Source of the DNA: an uncultured Halieaceae bacterium | Lineage (GTDB): Bacteria > Pseudomonadota > Gammaproteobacteria > Pseudomonadales > Halieaceae | NCBI GenBank assembly: GCA_938074045.1 | Contig: CALJGI010000025.1 | Coordinates: 124,001-188,000, forward strand | DNA length: 64,000 nucleotides | Direction of reading: 5' to 3' | Part shown: positions 37,974-47,219 of the stretch, piece after piece | How the letters are laid out: every line of letters starts with the position of its first letter | How positions within the stretch are numbered: position 1 is the first letter of the stretch | The notes under the pieces: generated by a model | What the model saw: the letters and a program-made list of their open reading frames with translations, nothing else | Told to the model about the DNA's origin: nothing | Database searches by the model: none | Position numbers and translations under genes: made by a program

Positions 37974-39395
37974 TCAGTTGGCAAGTTCGTCGCGAATGTA
38001 AGCGACAATTGCGTTCATTTCTTCGTCGGTAAGGCCGCTGGGTGGCATCGCAGCCGGATACCCCTTCACTACCTTGGCATTGGGTTCGACCATCGATTCG
38101 ATGAGGTAAGCCTCATCGACTGTGATCATGCTGCCGTCTGCCATTTCTTCAGTAATTCCGAACAGACCCTTCCAGGTTGGGCCAATGGTGCGGGTTCCAT
38201 CGGTGGTATGGCAGGCGATACAGCCCTTGGTCATGGATAGCTGTCGTCCCATTTCCGTTTCACTTACTTCAGGCGCTGCGGCTTCCGCCGAGACTGCACC
38301 CTCTGTAAAGGATTTGAGGAATGCCACCAGGGCGTCAAGATCCTCGTCATTCAGATCTGCCGGTGGCATAACGGGCGCGTAGCCCTTAACCACTTTTGCT
38401 GCCGGCGCAATTATAGATTCCTTCAGATATTCGTCATCAACCGTGATGGTTGACCCGTCGGCCATCTCTTCAATCCGGCCAAACATACCCTGCCAGGTTG
38501 GGCCTACGCTGGGTGCGCCGTCGCCACTGTGACATGCGACACAGCCATTGGCCTGTGAAATTTCACGACCGCGGTCTATGATACTGCCGCCGACACTGGC
38601 CCTGGGCTCCATTAGTTCAGCGAATGTAGGTTGCTCCGCCAGCCAGGCGTCGAAGTCAGACTTCTCAGAGACGATGATGTCCCCACTCATCGCGTAGTGT
38701 CCAACACCACAATACTCGGCACACAGAATCTCATACGGGCCTGCAACAGTCGGTGTCAGCCATATATAGGAAACAAGGCCCGGCACCAGATCCATTTTTG
38801 CGCGGAAATTGGGCACGTAAAAATCGTGAAGTACGTCCTTTGACCTGAGCAATATTTTTACTGGTTGGTCCAGAAGCAGGTGAGGGGTACCATTGGCGAT
38901 GACAATGTCATCCTGACCGTTGGGGTCGTCGGGGTTGACGCCAAGCGGGTTGGCGAAGGTGACATAGCGGTTGTCCGCGGTTCCCAGCTGGCCATCCTCT
39001 CCGGGATAGCGAAACCCCCAGGACCATTGCTGACCGACAGCTTCGAATTCGACTGCCTCATCGGGTACGTTGATGAAATCTGCATATACGACCAGGCCCG
39101 GAGCCAGCAATACTGCAACACCTAGCGCCGTAAACGCCGTCAGCCAGGTTTCAAGCTTTTTGTTCTCGGGTTCATAGGCAGCTGTTCGATCATCGCTATG
39201 GCGAAATTTGATCACACAGTAGGCTATAAACAAATTGATCACGATAAAGACGAAGCCCGTCACCCAGAAGGTGATCATAATGGTGTCGTCCATACTCCCC
39301 CAGTTCGAGGCGAGTGGAGTAAACCACCACGGGCTCCAGAAGTGGAACGCCACCGAACCAACGACCATGATGATTAGTGCTATTGCTAGTGCCAT
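37974..39395 (-). CDS. coxB: Cytochrome c oxidase subunit II fused to two cytochrome c domains
   Basis: The electron entry subunit of a caa3-type oxidase. The 473-residue protein has two N-terminal membrane segments (about residues 2-14 and 34-53). The CuA cupredoxin domain follows with CAEYCGVGHYAM (about residues 220-231). Two tandem class I cytochrome c domains complete it, with CxxCH at Cys285/Cys288 (GCVACH) and Cys392/Cys395 (GCIACH), each with a distal MPP methionine (VMPPADL, AMPPSGL). Most caa3 subunits carry one such domain. First gene of the operon coxB-coxA-subunit III-subunit III-subunit IV; no promoter of consensus type is obvious upstream. Confidence 0.94.
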   Translation of the reverse strand: MALAIALIIMVVGSVAFHFWSPWWFTPLASNWGSMDDTIMITFWVTGFVFIVINLFIAYCVIKFRHSDDRTAAYEPENKKLETWLTAFTALGVAVLLAPGLVVYADFINVPDEAVEFEAVGQQWSWGFRYPGEDGQLGTADNRYVTFANPLGVNPDDPNGQDDIVIANGTPHLLLDQPVKILLRSKDVLHDFYVPNFRAKMDLVPGLVSYIWLTPTVAGPYEILCAEYCGVGHYAMSGDIIVSEKSDFDAWLAEQPTFAELMEPRASVGGSIIDRGREISQANGCVACHSGDGAPSVGPTWQGMFGRIEEMADGSTITVDDEYLKESIIAPAAKVVKGYAPVMPPADLNDEDLDALVAFLKSFTEGAVSAEAAAPEVSETEMGRQLSMTKGCIACHTTDGTRTIGPTWKGLFGITEEMADGSMITVDEAYLIESMVEPNAKVVKGYPAAMPPSGLTDEEMNAIVAYIRDELAN

Positions 39396-39440
39396 ATCCC
39401 ACCTGTCCTTATATTCACAAGCCCCATCGGTGCAGCCGCA

Positions 39441-39463
39441 GGTTACTAATATTCAATGTAACC
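39441..39463. promoter_or_regulatory. Palindromic operator-like site upstream of coxB
   Basis: GGTTAC (39441-39446) and GTAACC (39458-39463) form perfect 6-base arms around an 11-base AT-rich centre, 46-68 bases upstream of the coxB ATG. Spacing of half-sites by 17 bases centre to centre is compatible with a dimeric regulator. Function is inferred. Confidence 0.4.
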
Positions 39464-39570
39464 CTTTGCTGGTGCCGATACGCCTATAACCTGAGCATTC
39501 TGTATTCGGGGGTGCGGGGAGGAATTGGCCCCGACACATTGAGCTTGGCAATCTTACACAGCAGTAACCA

Positions 39571-39590
39571 CGTCACCCGTATAGGTGACG
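39571..39590. repeat. Short inverted repeat in the coxB/ABC gap
   Basis: CGTCACC (39571-39577) and GGTGACG (39584-39590) form a perfect 7-base stem with a 6-base loop. No T-run adjoins it on either strand. It may be a binding site or an RNA hairpin downstream of the ABC genes. Confidence 0.35.
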
Positions 39591-39801
39591 GGGTCAAGAA
39601 AGTCTTGCTGTTGCTAGGTTGCGCGTCTTCTGTTGTCGTTATGATACAGCTATTTTGCATGTCTACCCGGCAGGCTCCCCGCGATCCGCGGTGAATATTA
39701 ACCTTGTCGCGGGCAAGATGCCAGCCCCCAGGTCGAGACGTTGGTTGAGTGGTCTAAAGAGTGATTCGGGACGCGAGATAGCAGATCTGTTCCCAAGTCT
39801 A

Positions 39802-41598
39802 TCACGGGGCCGAGATATCCAATCCCTGATCCTGATAAAGGCCAAAATATTTACCCTTGAGAGCGAGTAGTTCGCTGTGGGTACCTGATTCCGCGATGCC
39901 GCCGTTCTCAATCAATAAAATCTGGTCTGCGCGTTGTATCGTTGACAAACGGTGGGCAATCACCACGCTGATCCGATTGTGAAACAAGTGTTCCAATCCG
40001 CTCTGCACCAACTGTTCGGTGGCTGTGTCCACTGAAGAGGTAGCCTCGTCCATGATAAGAATCTCGGGATCGGCGAGCAGGGCGCGGGCGATGGATACTA
40101 ATTGCTTTTGCCCGGCTGACAAATGACCACCACCTTCGCCGATGTCACTGTTGTAGCCGTGTTCAAGTGTGCCAACGAAGTGATGTACACCGGCTAATTT
40201 CGCAGCTTTGAACACCTCGGCTTCGGTTGCCTCCAGGCGTCCATAGCGGATGTTGTCGTATAGACTGCCACTAAACAGATAGGCTTCCTGTAGTACCACA
40301 CCCAATCGAGATTGCAGCCAGTGAAGAGATAAATCTCGATAGTCCACACCGTTTATGAGTACGCGGCCGGAGGTGGGCTCGTAAAAGCGGCAGATCAAAC
40401 TTACCAGTGTGCTCTTACCACCGCCTGTGGCACCAACCAGGGCTATGGTTTGTCCAGGTTTGGCATGTATGTTGATATCGCTCAGTACGGGATGGCTATC
40501 ACCGTAGTGAAAAAAGACATTTTGCAACTGAATATTATGAATGCTGTCCCCAATACTCGTATTGATATCGGCCGCGTCAACGATATCGGGTACCGTGTCA
40601 ATCAGCCGCAAAATGCGCTCAGCAGATGCCTGTGCCATCTGCATTTCTGCGAACCACTCACCCAGTTCCTCCACCGGTTCGAAGAAATGGCGGGTATAGG
40701 CCAGAAAGGCGATAAGTGTTCCCACCGAGATGATTCCATGAAGCAGATCAAATCCACCCATTGCCAGTGCCACGCCGGTCGCCAGGCTCGCCAGCGTCAT
40801 GACCATGGGAACGTATATCGCCGCCTGTAGATGATTGCGCACCGACGCCATAAACATGCCATCGGTAAGCTCCTGGAAACTCGCCAGATTATCGGCCTCG
40901 CGTACAAATGCTTTGCTGGTGACCATGCCGGTGATTGCTTCGTTGTATGAGGCGGTGATTCTGGAGTTGGTTTGTCGGACTTTTCGAGCGCTATCCAGAA
41001 TGCGAATCTGGAAGCGTTTGCTGATCAACCAAAGGATGGGGAGTATAGAGAGGACCACGATCGCCAGCCGCGCATTCATCACCAACATGGCAATGGCAAT
41101 GCCAATCATCATTGTTGCGCCCCACACCAGGTCCATAAAACCCCAGGCCAGAATGTTGGCAAGGCGATCGCAATCAGAGGTCATTCTCGCCATCAACCAG
41201 CCTACCGGCTTCTGGTCATAAAAGGAAAATGACAAGCGCTGTAGATTATCGAATCCATCGCGGCGGATATCGTGACTGATGTGGGTACGAATCTTGCCGG
41301 CCATCCAGATAAATCCGCCGATGCACAGCCCGAGAATCAAAGTACAGATCAGGTATGCCAATCCAAAAATGCCGAGCTCGGCATCCTTCCCTTCAGTAGA
41401 AACAGCATCGACAACACCGCGAGTGATCAAGGGATAGGCGACCTCTACACAAGCCGTCACAAAGGCGAAGAGTGCGAGTAGGCATAGCTCTTGTGGATAG
41501 GCGAGCGCGTAGGAAAATAAGCGCCGCCAGATCTTCAATTCCACGGCCTGTGGGGCCGCTTCTATTTCCTCCTCGTAGGAGTCGACCGCGGCCGTCAT
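39802..41598 (-). CDS. ABC exporter half-transporter, canonical ATPase site (MdlB/YheH-like)
   Basis: A 598-residue protein with an N-terminal six-helix membrane domain (about residues 25-320) and a C-terminal ATPase domain. Walker A is VGATGGGKSTLV, the signature is LSAGQKQLVSIARAL (LSAGQ instead of LSGGQ), and Walker B is ILIMDEATSSVD with the catalytic glutamate intact. It overlaps the preceding half-transporter gene by 4 bases, so the two are surely made together as a heterodimer. The substrate is unknown; similar pairs export lipids, peptides or drugs. Confidence 0.9.
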   Translation of the reverse strand: MTAAVDSYEEEIEAAPQAVELKIWRRLFSYALAYPQELCLLALFAFVTACVEVAYPLITRGVVDAVSTEGKDAELGIFGLAYLICTLILGLCIGGFIWMAGKIRTHISHDIRRDGFDNLQRLSFSFYDQKPVGWLMARMTSDCDRLANILAWGFMDLVWGATMMIGIAIAMLVMNARLAIVVLSILPILWLISKRFQIRILDSARKVRQTNSRITASYNEAITGMVTSKAFVREADNLASFQELTDGMFMASVRNHLQAAIYVPMVMTLASLATGVALAMGGFDLLHGIISVGTLIAFLAYTRHFFEPVEELGEWFAEMQMAQASAERILRLIDTVPDIVDAADINTSIGDSIHNIQLQNVFFHYGDSHPVLSDINIHAKPGQTIALVGATGGGKSTLVSLICRFYEPTSGRVLINGVDYRDLSLHWLQSRLGVVLQEAYLFSGSLYDNIRYGRLEATEAEVFKAAKLAGVHHFVGTLEHGYNSDIGEGGGHLSAGQKQLVSIARALLADPEILIMDEATSSVDTATEQLVQSGLEHLFHNRISVVIAHRLSTIQRADQILLIENGGIAESGTHSELLALKGKYFGLYQDQGLDISAP

Positions 41599-43421
41599 GA
41601 GTGGCGCTCCATTTCTTGCCTGGAAGCATCAAATACCGTGTCCTGCATCGATTGCAGTTCGCACAATTTTTGATAGGGCCCGGGTTGGGTGGACAGTTCA
41701 TTGTGGGTGCCGGACTGTACGAGCCTGCCAGCCTCCAGCACCATGATGCGGTCCGCATGCATAACCGAAGACAAGCGGTGGGCAATGGTGATCGTCGTAT
41801 GTCGCCCTCGGCGTTTTCGCAGGGCCTTCACTATCTGTTTCTCTGTGCGTGAATCGACAGCGGATAGAGAATCGTCAAGGATTAATATGGCAGGATCTTT
41901 TAAAAGTGCTCTGGCCAGTGCCAGGCGCTGTCGTTGACCACCGGAGAGCGTCACGCCGCGCTCACCTACCGGGGTTTGATAGCCCAGTGGAAAGCCCTCT
42001 ATTGACTTATGAATGGCGGCGTCCATACAAGCCCCTTCGAGGCGTGCCCTCGTAGCCTCCAGGTTTCCTACCAGCAGGTTTTCCTCAATGGTGCGGGAAT
42101 ATAGAAAGGGTTCCTGCAATACCACACCTATTTGTTGGCGCAGCCATTTGCGATTGATATCGGAGAGATCCTGGCCATCCAGGGTTATGGACCCTGTGCT
42201 GGGAGCGTACAGCCGCAGCATCAGGCGGACAATGGTGGATTTGCCTGCACCGGGAGGGCCTACGATGGCGATGGATTCGCCAGCAGCGATGTCCATATTG
42301 AGCTCTTGCAGCACAGGACTGTTATCGTTGTAGGCGAAGGAAACATCGCTGAACCGCAACGCGCCATCGGTACTCTGATAGCTGGTAAATTGATCTAGTG
42401 ATTCTGTGGCCTCCGTTATCACCTCATTGATGCGCCCCAGGGATACAGTGGCTTTGCCCGTATTTGTCAAGACGCGCCCCAAATGGCGGACAGGATAGAT
42501 AATCATCGATTCATAGGTCATGAAGGCAAACAAAGTGCCTATGGTGATTTCTCCTTGCATGGCCCAATAGGCACCACCAAACAGAACCAATCCAATTTGC
42601 AGCATTGCCACACAGTCGCTGGTACCCCAGTAGAGCCCCATGACACGAATCAGCCGATTGTTGTGATCGCGAAACTCTTTATTGCTGTGTCCAAACTTTT
42701 CAATTTCGAATTCCTGCCGGGCGAACGCGCGAACCACACGAATTCCCGTCAGATTCTCCTGCAGCACCGTGGTCATTCGCGCCTCGGCCTCGTCAGTATC
42801 GAGAAAGACCTGCTTGACCCGGGCGAAGAATATGTAGGCGCATACCACCAGAATGGGCATCAGAAGCAGGGACAGTAATGCCAGTGGTGTATGGAGATAG
42901 AACAAGATAGGGGTCACAGTGACGAGGAGTATGATGGCCCGCCCGATTTCAACCGTGTCTGTGGAAAGAAATATTCTTATTGTTTCCACGTCGGAGCTAC
43001 ATCGCTGGACCAGGTCCCCGGTGTCGGCCCAGTCATAGAATGATATATTTACATGGTGGAGATGACGGTAGAGGTGCTCTCGCAGTTGACGAACGATGCC
43101 TTCTGAGGCCAGTGCGGCCCAACGACCCCGTAGGTAGTGAAAAACGCCGCCGAGAGCGGTAGCCAGAACGGTCGCTATGGCGGACAAAGCCAGGTACCGG
43201 TAGATCGGCTCCTCTGGCAGTGCCCAGATTGAATCCCAGGTAAGCAACCGCAGTCCCTGGGATGCATCCCCTGCGACCGCGACATCAATTGCATATTTAC
43301 CAAATAGCGGGGCCGCAAACATAAGCAGACTCGCACCAACCATCGCCAGGATAGCGCCGCCGTAGCGGAGTCTGTATCCCCTGGTGACTCCCCAGAGAGT
43401 CAGTGGTGTGCGCGCTGTCAT
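41595..43421 (-). CDS. ABC exporter half-transporter, degenerate ATPase site (MdlA/YheI-like)
   Basis: From the ATG at 43421 the product is 608 residues, with a six-helix membrane domain followed by an ATPase domain: Walker A VGPPGAGKSTIVR, signature LSGGQRQRLALARALL, Walker B ILILDDSLSAVD. The residue after the Walker B Asp is Asp, not the usual catalytic Glu. With its partner this predicts one active and one degenerate composite ATP site, as in TM287/288-type exporters. The frame stays open 57 codons further upstream to 43592, but that extension reads like non-coding sequence and lacks a membrane-protein pattern. Confidence 0.88.
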   Translation of the reverse strand: MTARTPLTLWGVTRGYRLRYGGAILAMVGASLLMFAAPLFGKYAIDVAVAGDASQGLRLLTWDSIWALPEEPIYRYLALSAIATVLATALGGVFHYLRGRWAALASEGIVRQLREHLYRHLHHVNISFYDWADTGDLVQRCSSDVETIRIFLSTDTVEIGRAIILLVTVTPILFYLHTPLALLSLLLMPILVVCAYIFFARVKQVFLDTDEAEARMTTVLQENLTGIRVVRAFARQEFEIEKFGHSNKEFRDHNNRLIRVMGLYWGTSDCVAMLQIGLVLFGGAYWAMQGEITIGTLFAFMTYESMIIYPVRHLGRVLTNTGKATVSLGRINEVITEATESLDQFTSYQSTDGALRFSDVSFAYNDNSPVLQELNMDIAAGESIAIVGPPGAGKSTIVRLMLRLYAPSTGSITLDGQDLSDINRKWLRQQIGVVLQEPFLYSRTIEENLLVGNLEATRARLEGACMDAAIHKSIEGFPLGYQTPVGERGVTLSGGQRQRLALARALLKDPAILILDDSLSAVDSRTEKQIVKALRKRRGRHTTITIAHRLSSVMHADRIMVLEAGRLVQSGTHNELSTQPGPYQKLCELQSMQDTVFDASRQEMERHS

Positions 43422-43625
43422 GATCAGCCACTCGTTGACACGAAGCCATTGCTGGTGAAGCGGGGCATTGTATAGATCGAAGTACCTGCGATAAACGTTC
43501 CGGGCGGCTGTCTGCCTGCTGTTGCGATAAATTACCGAATATCGTAGGTCAATGGACCTTGGATTGGAGACCGTGCGGTTTGACCGCCCCACGAGGTGGG
43601 TTGTAACACCAGAGATCTGTCAGTT

Positions 43626-44369
43626 TTACCAGAGCTTTCTAATGTTGGTAGAAAAGTACAGAGTGGCGATGATGACAGCCAGTGCCATGGCAAACCATTG
43701 CATGGCATAGGACTGGCTGTCGCTGGCTTTGAGGTGAACCTTCGGCCAGGGACGGGTCAGGACACCGGGGGTTTCCTCGTCGAGTCTGACAACATAGGGA
43801 AAAGCAGATTCCGGAAATGCCTCCGCTGCAGCCGCTACCTCAAAGTAAGAAACTACGGCAGGCCATCGATTGCCCAGTCGTGCTGGTTTATAGAACGTTT
43901 GTGGCGGTGGTACATAGACGTGACCACGCAATAATTGAACACCTGAAGTGTGATCGAGTGGTGGCAGCACTGATCGATCCGGCATGCCTCTCACCCAGCC
44001 GCGGGAGATAAATACGATTTCGCCAGTGCTGGCGAGAACAAAGGGGGTAATCACTTCGTATCCGTAGTCACCGTGATAAACCCGATTGCCGATGAGCACA
44101 TTGCGGTCGGGTATATAGCTGCCAGCGAGCGAAATTTTCAGGTGTTTCAACGAGTCAGGATCGGACAGATCCAGCTTTTCGATGGGTGTTGGAAAAGCTT
44201 CCTGACGCTGTTCGAATGCCAGTTGCGTAGCCAGCTTTAATTCCGCACGATCCAGTTGCCAAAGGCCCAGTCTGAACAGGCCAGCAACGCTAATCAGAAC
44301 TGCACAGGCGATTACCAGATTGAAGCGAATCTCCAGTGGGCCCAGCTTTATTTCCCGGGTTTTGATCAT
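43626..44369 (-). CDS. SURF1-family cytochrome oxidase assembly protein
   Basis: Helps insert haem into subunit I of cytochrome c oxidase. The 247-residue protein has the family topology: an N-terminal membrane segment (about residues 16-36), a periplasmic domain with GLWQLDRAELK, GDYGYEVITPF and RGWVRG, and a C-terminal membrane segment (MQWFAMALAVIIATLYF). It is on the same strand as the oxidase operon but separated from it by the ABC exporter pair. The link to this oxidase is inferred from family and proximity. Confidence 0.9.
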   Translation of the reverse strand: MIKTREIKLGPLEIRFNLVIACAVLISVAGLFRLGLWQLDRAELKLATQLAFEQRQEAFPTPIEKLDLSDPDSLKHLKISLAGSYIPDRNVLIGNRVYHGDYGYEVITPFVLASTGEIVFISRGWVRGMPDRSVLPPLDHTSGVQLLRGHVYVPPPQTFYKPARLGNRWPAVVSYFEVAAAAEAFPESAFPYVVRLDEETPGVLTRPWPKVHLKASDSQSYAMQWFAMALAVIIATLYFSTNIRKLW

Positions 44370-44375
44370 AGCTGC

Positions 44376-45551
44376 TCAGTCGTTGAAAACGCCGCTGGCA
44401 GCCTCCAGCGCAGCGCCTTTTGCGATGCTCGCGCCGCTGGCTGACAGAACACTCTCGAGCGCACTCAGGCACAGTATTACGTTACGGCGGTTCGCGCTAC
44501 AACCCATTAGACCAATGCGCCACACTTTACCCGCCAGCGCGCCGAGACCCGCGCCGATTTCCAGTCCGAATTGCTGTAGTAGCGCGCTGCGGGTAGACGC
44601 GTCATCGACGCCCTCTGGGATGGACACGGCATTGAGCTGCGGCAAGCGCTCTTCTACTGGAACCACCAGACTCATCCCCATTGCTTCCAGGCCAGCTTTT
44701 AATGCTTCATGGTGCAAAGCATGCCGCTTCCAGGCTTTTTCAAGGCCCTCTTCGCGCAATATAAGCAGCGCTTCATGGAGCGCATACATGCTGTTTACCG
44801 GGGCAGTGTGGTGGTAGGCGCGAGTTTGACCCTCACCCCAGTAACCCAGGATCAGTTTCATGTCCAGAAACCAACTTTGTACCGGCGTTTCTCTGCCTTG
44901 AATTCTGGCTACAGCCCGCTCGGAAAAGCTTACCGGTGATAGACCAGGAATACAGCTTAGACATTTCTGGGTTCCCGAGTAGAAGGCATCTATTCCCCAT
45001 TTGTCGAGCGCTAGTTCGATGCCGCCTACGGATGTGACACCGTCCACAATTGTCATGCAGTCGAATTCTCGTGCTATTTCACATAGGGTAGCTGCATCGC
45101 TGCGGGCACCGGTGGAGGTTTCAGCGTGAACAAAGGCGACGAGGGTAGCATTGGGGTTATCCTGCAGCGCTTGACGCAGTTTATCTGGCGTTACCGCACG
45201 CCCCCAATCATCCTGCACCATGATGGCGGTGGCGCCACATCGCTCTACATTTTCTTTCATGCGACCGCCAAATACGCCGTTCTGACAGATCACAACCTCA
45301 TCACCCGATTCAACGAGATTGGCGAAGCACGCTTCCATGCCGGCTGATCCAGGTGCTGATATTGGCAGTGTCAGGGCGTTGTCTGTCTGCAGGGCATACT
45401 GCAACAGGGACTTGATGTCATTCATCAAGCCCACGAAATCAGGGTCGAGATGACCAATCGTGGGTCTACCCAGGGCTTCTAATACTCTTGGATACACATC
45501 AGAGGGGCCTGGGCCCATCAGCACGCGCTGGGGCGGGTGGAAGCTGTTCAT
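44376..45551 (-). CDS. Alanine-glyoxylate/serine-pyruvate aminotransferase family protein
   Basis: Class V PLP aminotransferase. The 391-residue protein has LMGPGPSDVYPRVLEAL near the start and SAPGSAGMEACFANL for cofactor phosphate binding. VDGVTSVGGIELALDKWGID and YSGTQKCLSCIPGLSPVSFS hold the PLP lysine (the Lys in GTQKCL). It ends with VWRIGLMGCSANRRNV. Substrate may be alanine/glyoxylate or serine; sequence alone does not decide. The ATG at 45551 matches the family start; the frame extends 35 codons upstream over the end of the next gene. Confidence 0.9.
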   Translation of the reverse strand: MNSFHPPQRVLMGPGPSDVYPRVLEALGRPTIGHLDPDFVGLMNDIKSLLQYALQTDNALTLPISAPGSAGMEACFANLVESGDEVVICQNGVFGGRMKENVERCGATAIMVQDDWGRAVTPDKLRQALQDNPNATLVAFVHAETSTGARSDAATLCEIAREFDCMTIVDGVTSVGGIELALDKWGIDAFYSGTQKCLSCIPGLSPVSFSERAVARIQGRETPVQSWFLDMKLILGYWGEGQTRAYHHTAPVNSMYALHEALLILREEGLEKAWKRHALHHEALKAGLEAMGMSLVVPVEERLPQLNAVSIPEGVDDASTRSALLQQFGLEIGAGLGALAGKVWRIGLMGCSANRRNVILCLSALESVLSASGASIAKGAALEAASGVFND

Positions 45552-45570
45552 AAAAAAATCCGTTATATGG

Positions 45571-47082
45571 TCAGGCTGATTTACGTTGTCTTTGTTTCTT
45601 GGCTGGTTTGGGCACCGATTTCTTGCGTGCATTGTGCAGCAGAGGTTGTTCGCCATAGCTGTCCAGTATGGTGTCCAGCGTTTGGCTGATTTTGGTGCTG
45701 ATGCGAATTCGCTCCAGCACTGGCCAGGTAGATCGTACTCCCTGATTGATCAGGTTGATCAATTCTTCCTCTGTCAGGTGGCTCAATATTTTACGCATAT
45801 TGAAGCGGCGAAAATCAGGATAGACGCTGATATCGGCTGTGTATTCCTGATTCAGGACCGAGGCAACCATATTGGCAAGTAGATTGAAGCGTGGCCACTC
45901 GGAGGTATAACGTTGGGAGATTCGACTGCTCAGCCTGGCTACCCGGGCCGCCGCCTTGTGTCCCACGGTGCGCAGCGTTCCTGGCACGGGTAATGGGGAT
46001 TGTGGGCTTCCTGTCAACAGGACGATCGGATTGATCAGGCTGCCGATGTAATGATTTACTCCGTACAATCTGGCCAGACGCTTGGCGGGTAGATCATCAC
46101 TCACCGAGCCGTCTACCCATCTGCGCGTGGGCAGATAGGGCTGGCGTTTCCCGTTGACATTCTTTGCCTCTAACATGACCGCCGGGTACACACCGGGTAC
46201 GGCACAGGAGGCTTTCACAGCCGTGCGGATGTAGACATTTGGTGATGCAATGGCGTTCAGCAGGCGGGAACTCTGGTGCAATTCAGCAGGGGCGACGGAA
46301 ATGTTGATATGGCGGCCGGTCAGTTCGAACGCTTCCTGAAATGTGTAGTCCGGTATCTGCCGTTCTATTATTTGTTCCAGGCCTTCAATATCAATCTGAC
46401 CACCCTTACCAAAAAGTAATCGGTCGACCCAGGAAAGCTCGGCTCTCGCTTCTTCCAGAAGGTGAATGGGTTTGATCATTTCCAGTAATTCAGCGTCGCC
46501 GTGGGTACCCAGCACAGCGGTCACCAGAGACCCGGCGCTGGACCCGGAAATAACCTTGGGCAGCAAGCCGTGCTCCAGCAGAGATTTGGTCACACCGAGA
46601 TGAAAGTGCCCGAGTGCACCGCCGCCACTCAGCATTAATGCGGTACAGCCGTAGCAGTGACTGGCGCGCTGGAAAAAATCCAGTTTCTGCTCGTGGCTTA
46701 TTTCGTCGTCACTCAGCTCGGCAATGCGAGTGAGTGAATCGACAATTTCATCCACATAGTCTTCAACGAGTTGTTTGGTTCCAACCTTGGCGACCCGATA
46801 GAGCTGGTCTGAACCCATGCCACCCATATTGCCGTGTATGCCCTCATTGAGGGTAAAGAGAAGCCCCTGATTGTCGCGTTCGCGCCGATGCATCCGCAGT
46901 GTGTCCAGTCGTTTGCGGATCTGCGCGTTGTCGTAGCGATGAGTGTGCTCCACCTGTCTCCAGACCTCAGCACCGCTGGCCTCATCGTGTTTCCTGGCAA
47001 GATCACGCCACTGGGAGTAGCTTTCAGCTTCATCCAGCTGTCGTTCCAGGTCTTGTAGCTTTCTTTTGTGGGGCTTCGGCAA
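45571..47082 (-). CDS. Patatin-like phospholipase with DUF3336 domain
   Basis: A 503-residue predicted serine lipase/acyl hydrolase. An N-terminal DUF3336-type region (YSQWRDLARKHDEASGAEVWR) precedes the patatin domain. The oxyanion loop is SGGGALGHFHLG (about residues 152-163), the nucleophile elbow is GSSAGS (Ser in GSSAG), and the catalytic Asp is in WVDGSVSDDLP. The family includes triacylglycerol and phospholipid hydrolases found in marine and soil proteobacteria. A basic tail (KKSVPKPAKKQRQRKSA) ends the protein. It is 19 bases upstream of the aminotransferase. Confidence 0.9.
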   Translation of the reverse strand: MPKPHKRKLQDLERQLDEAESYSQWRDLARKHDEASGAEVWRQVEHTHRYDNAQIRKRLDTLRMHRRERDNQGLLFTLNEGIHGNMGGMGSDQLYRVAKVGTKQLVEDYVDEIVDSLTRIAELSDDEISHEQKLDFFQRASHCYGCTALMLSGGGALGHFHLGVTKSLLEHGLLPKVISGSSAGSLVTAVLGTHGDAELLEMIKPIHLLEEARAELSWVDRLLFGKGGQIDIEGLEQIIERQIPDYTFQEAFELTGRHINISVAPAELHQSSRLLNAIASPNVYIRTAVKASCAVPGVYPAVMLEAKNVNGKRQPYLPTRRWVDGSVSDDLPAKRLARLYGVNHYIGSLINPIVLLTGSPQSPLPVPGTLRTVGHKAAARVARLSSRISQRYTSEWPRFNLLANMVASVLNQEYTADISVYPDFRRFNMRKILSHLTEEELINLINQGVRSTWPVLERIRISTKISQTLDTILDSYGEQPLLHNARKKSVPKPAKKQRQRKSA

Positions 47083-47219
47083 ACTGAGCTGCTCCAGTGC
47101 TGGGATGGGAGTTTACTGGGCGACCATGGTAGCAGGTTTGCAGGGCATGTTAACCCCGCAATCATTCTGTGTTTTGTGCAGGGATTGATGTGATCGCTGG
47201 TGAGAATCCTGAGTAAAAA

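Larger units (their letters stand above)
39396..39801. other. 406-base non-coding gap between coxB and ABC exporter
   Basis: I see no gene with family features here. The two flanking genes are on the minus strand, so the gap holds the coxB promoter region near 39400-39500 and the 3' region of the ABC exporter gene toward 39801. Two inverted repeats (39441-39463 and 39571-39590) are the only structured elements I can support. Short open frames in it look random. Confidence 0.6.

Noticed and set aside
39377-39694. Plus-strand open frame in the coxB/ABC gap
   Set aside because: No family resemblance, no ribosome site and it overlaps the coxB 5' end; treated as random.
43422-43592. N-terminal extension of the ABC half-transporter to 43592
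   Set aside because: The extra 57 codons have no membrane pattern and the family start fits the ATG at 43421; the region is more likely non-coding.
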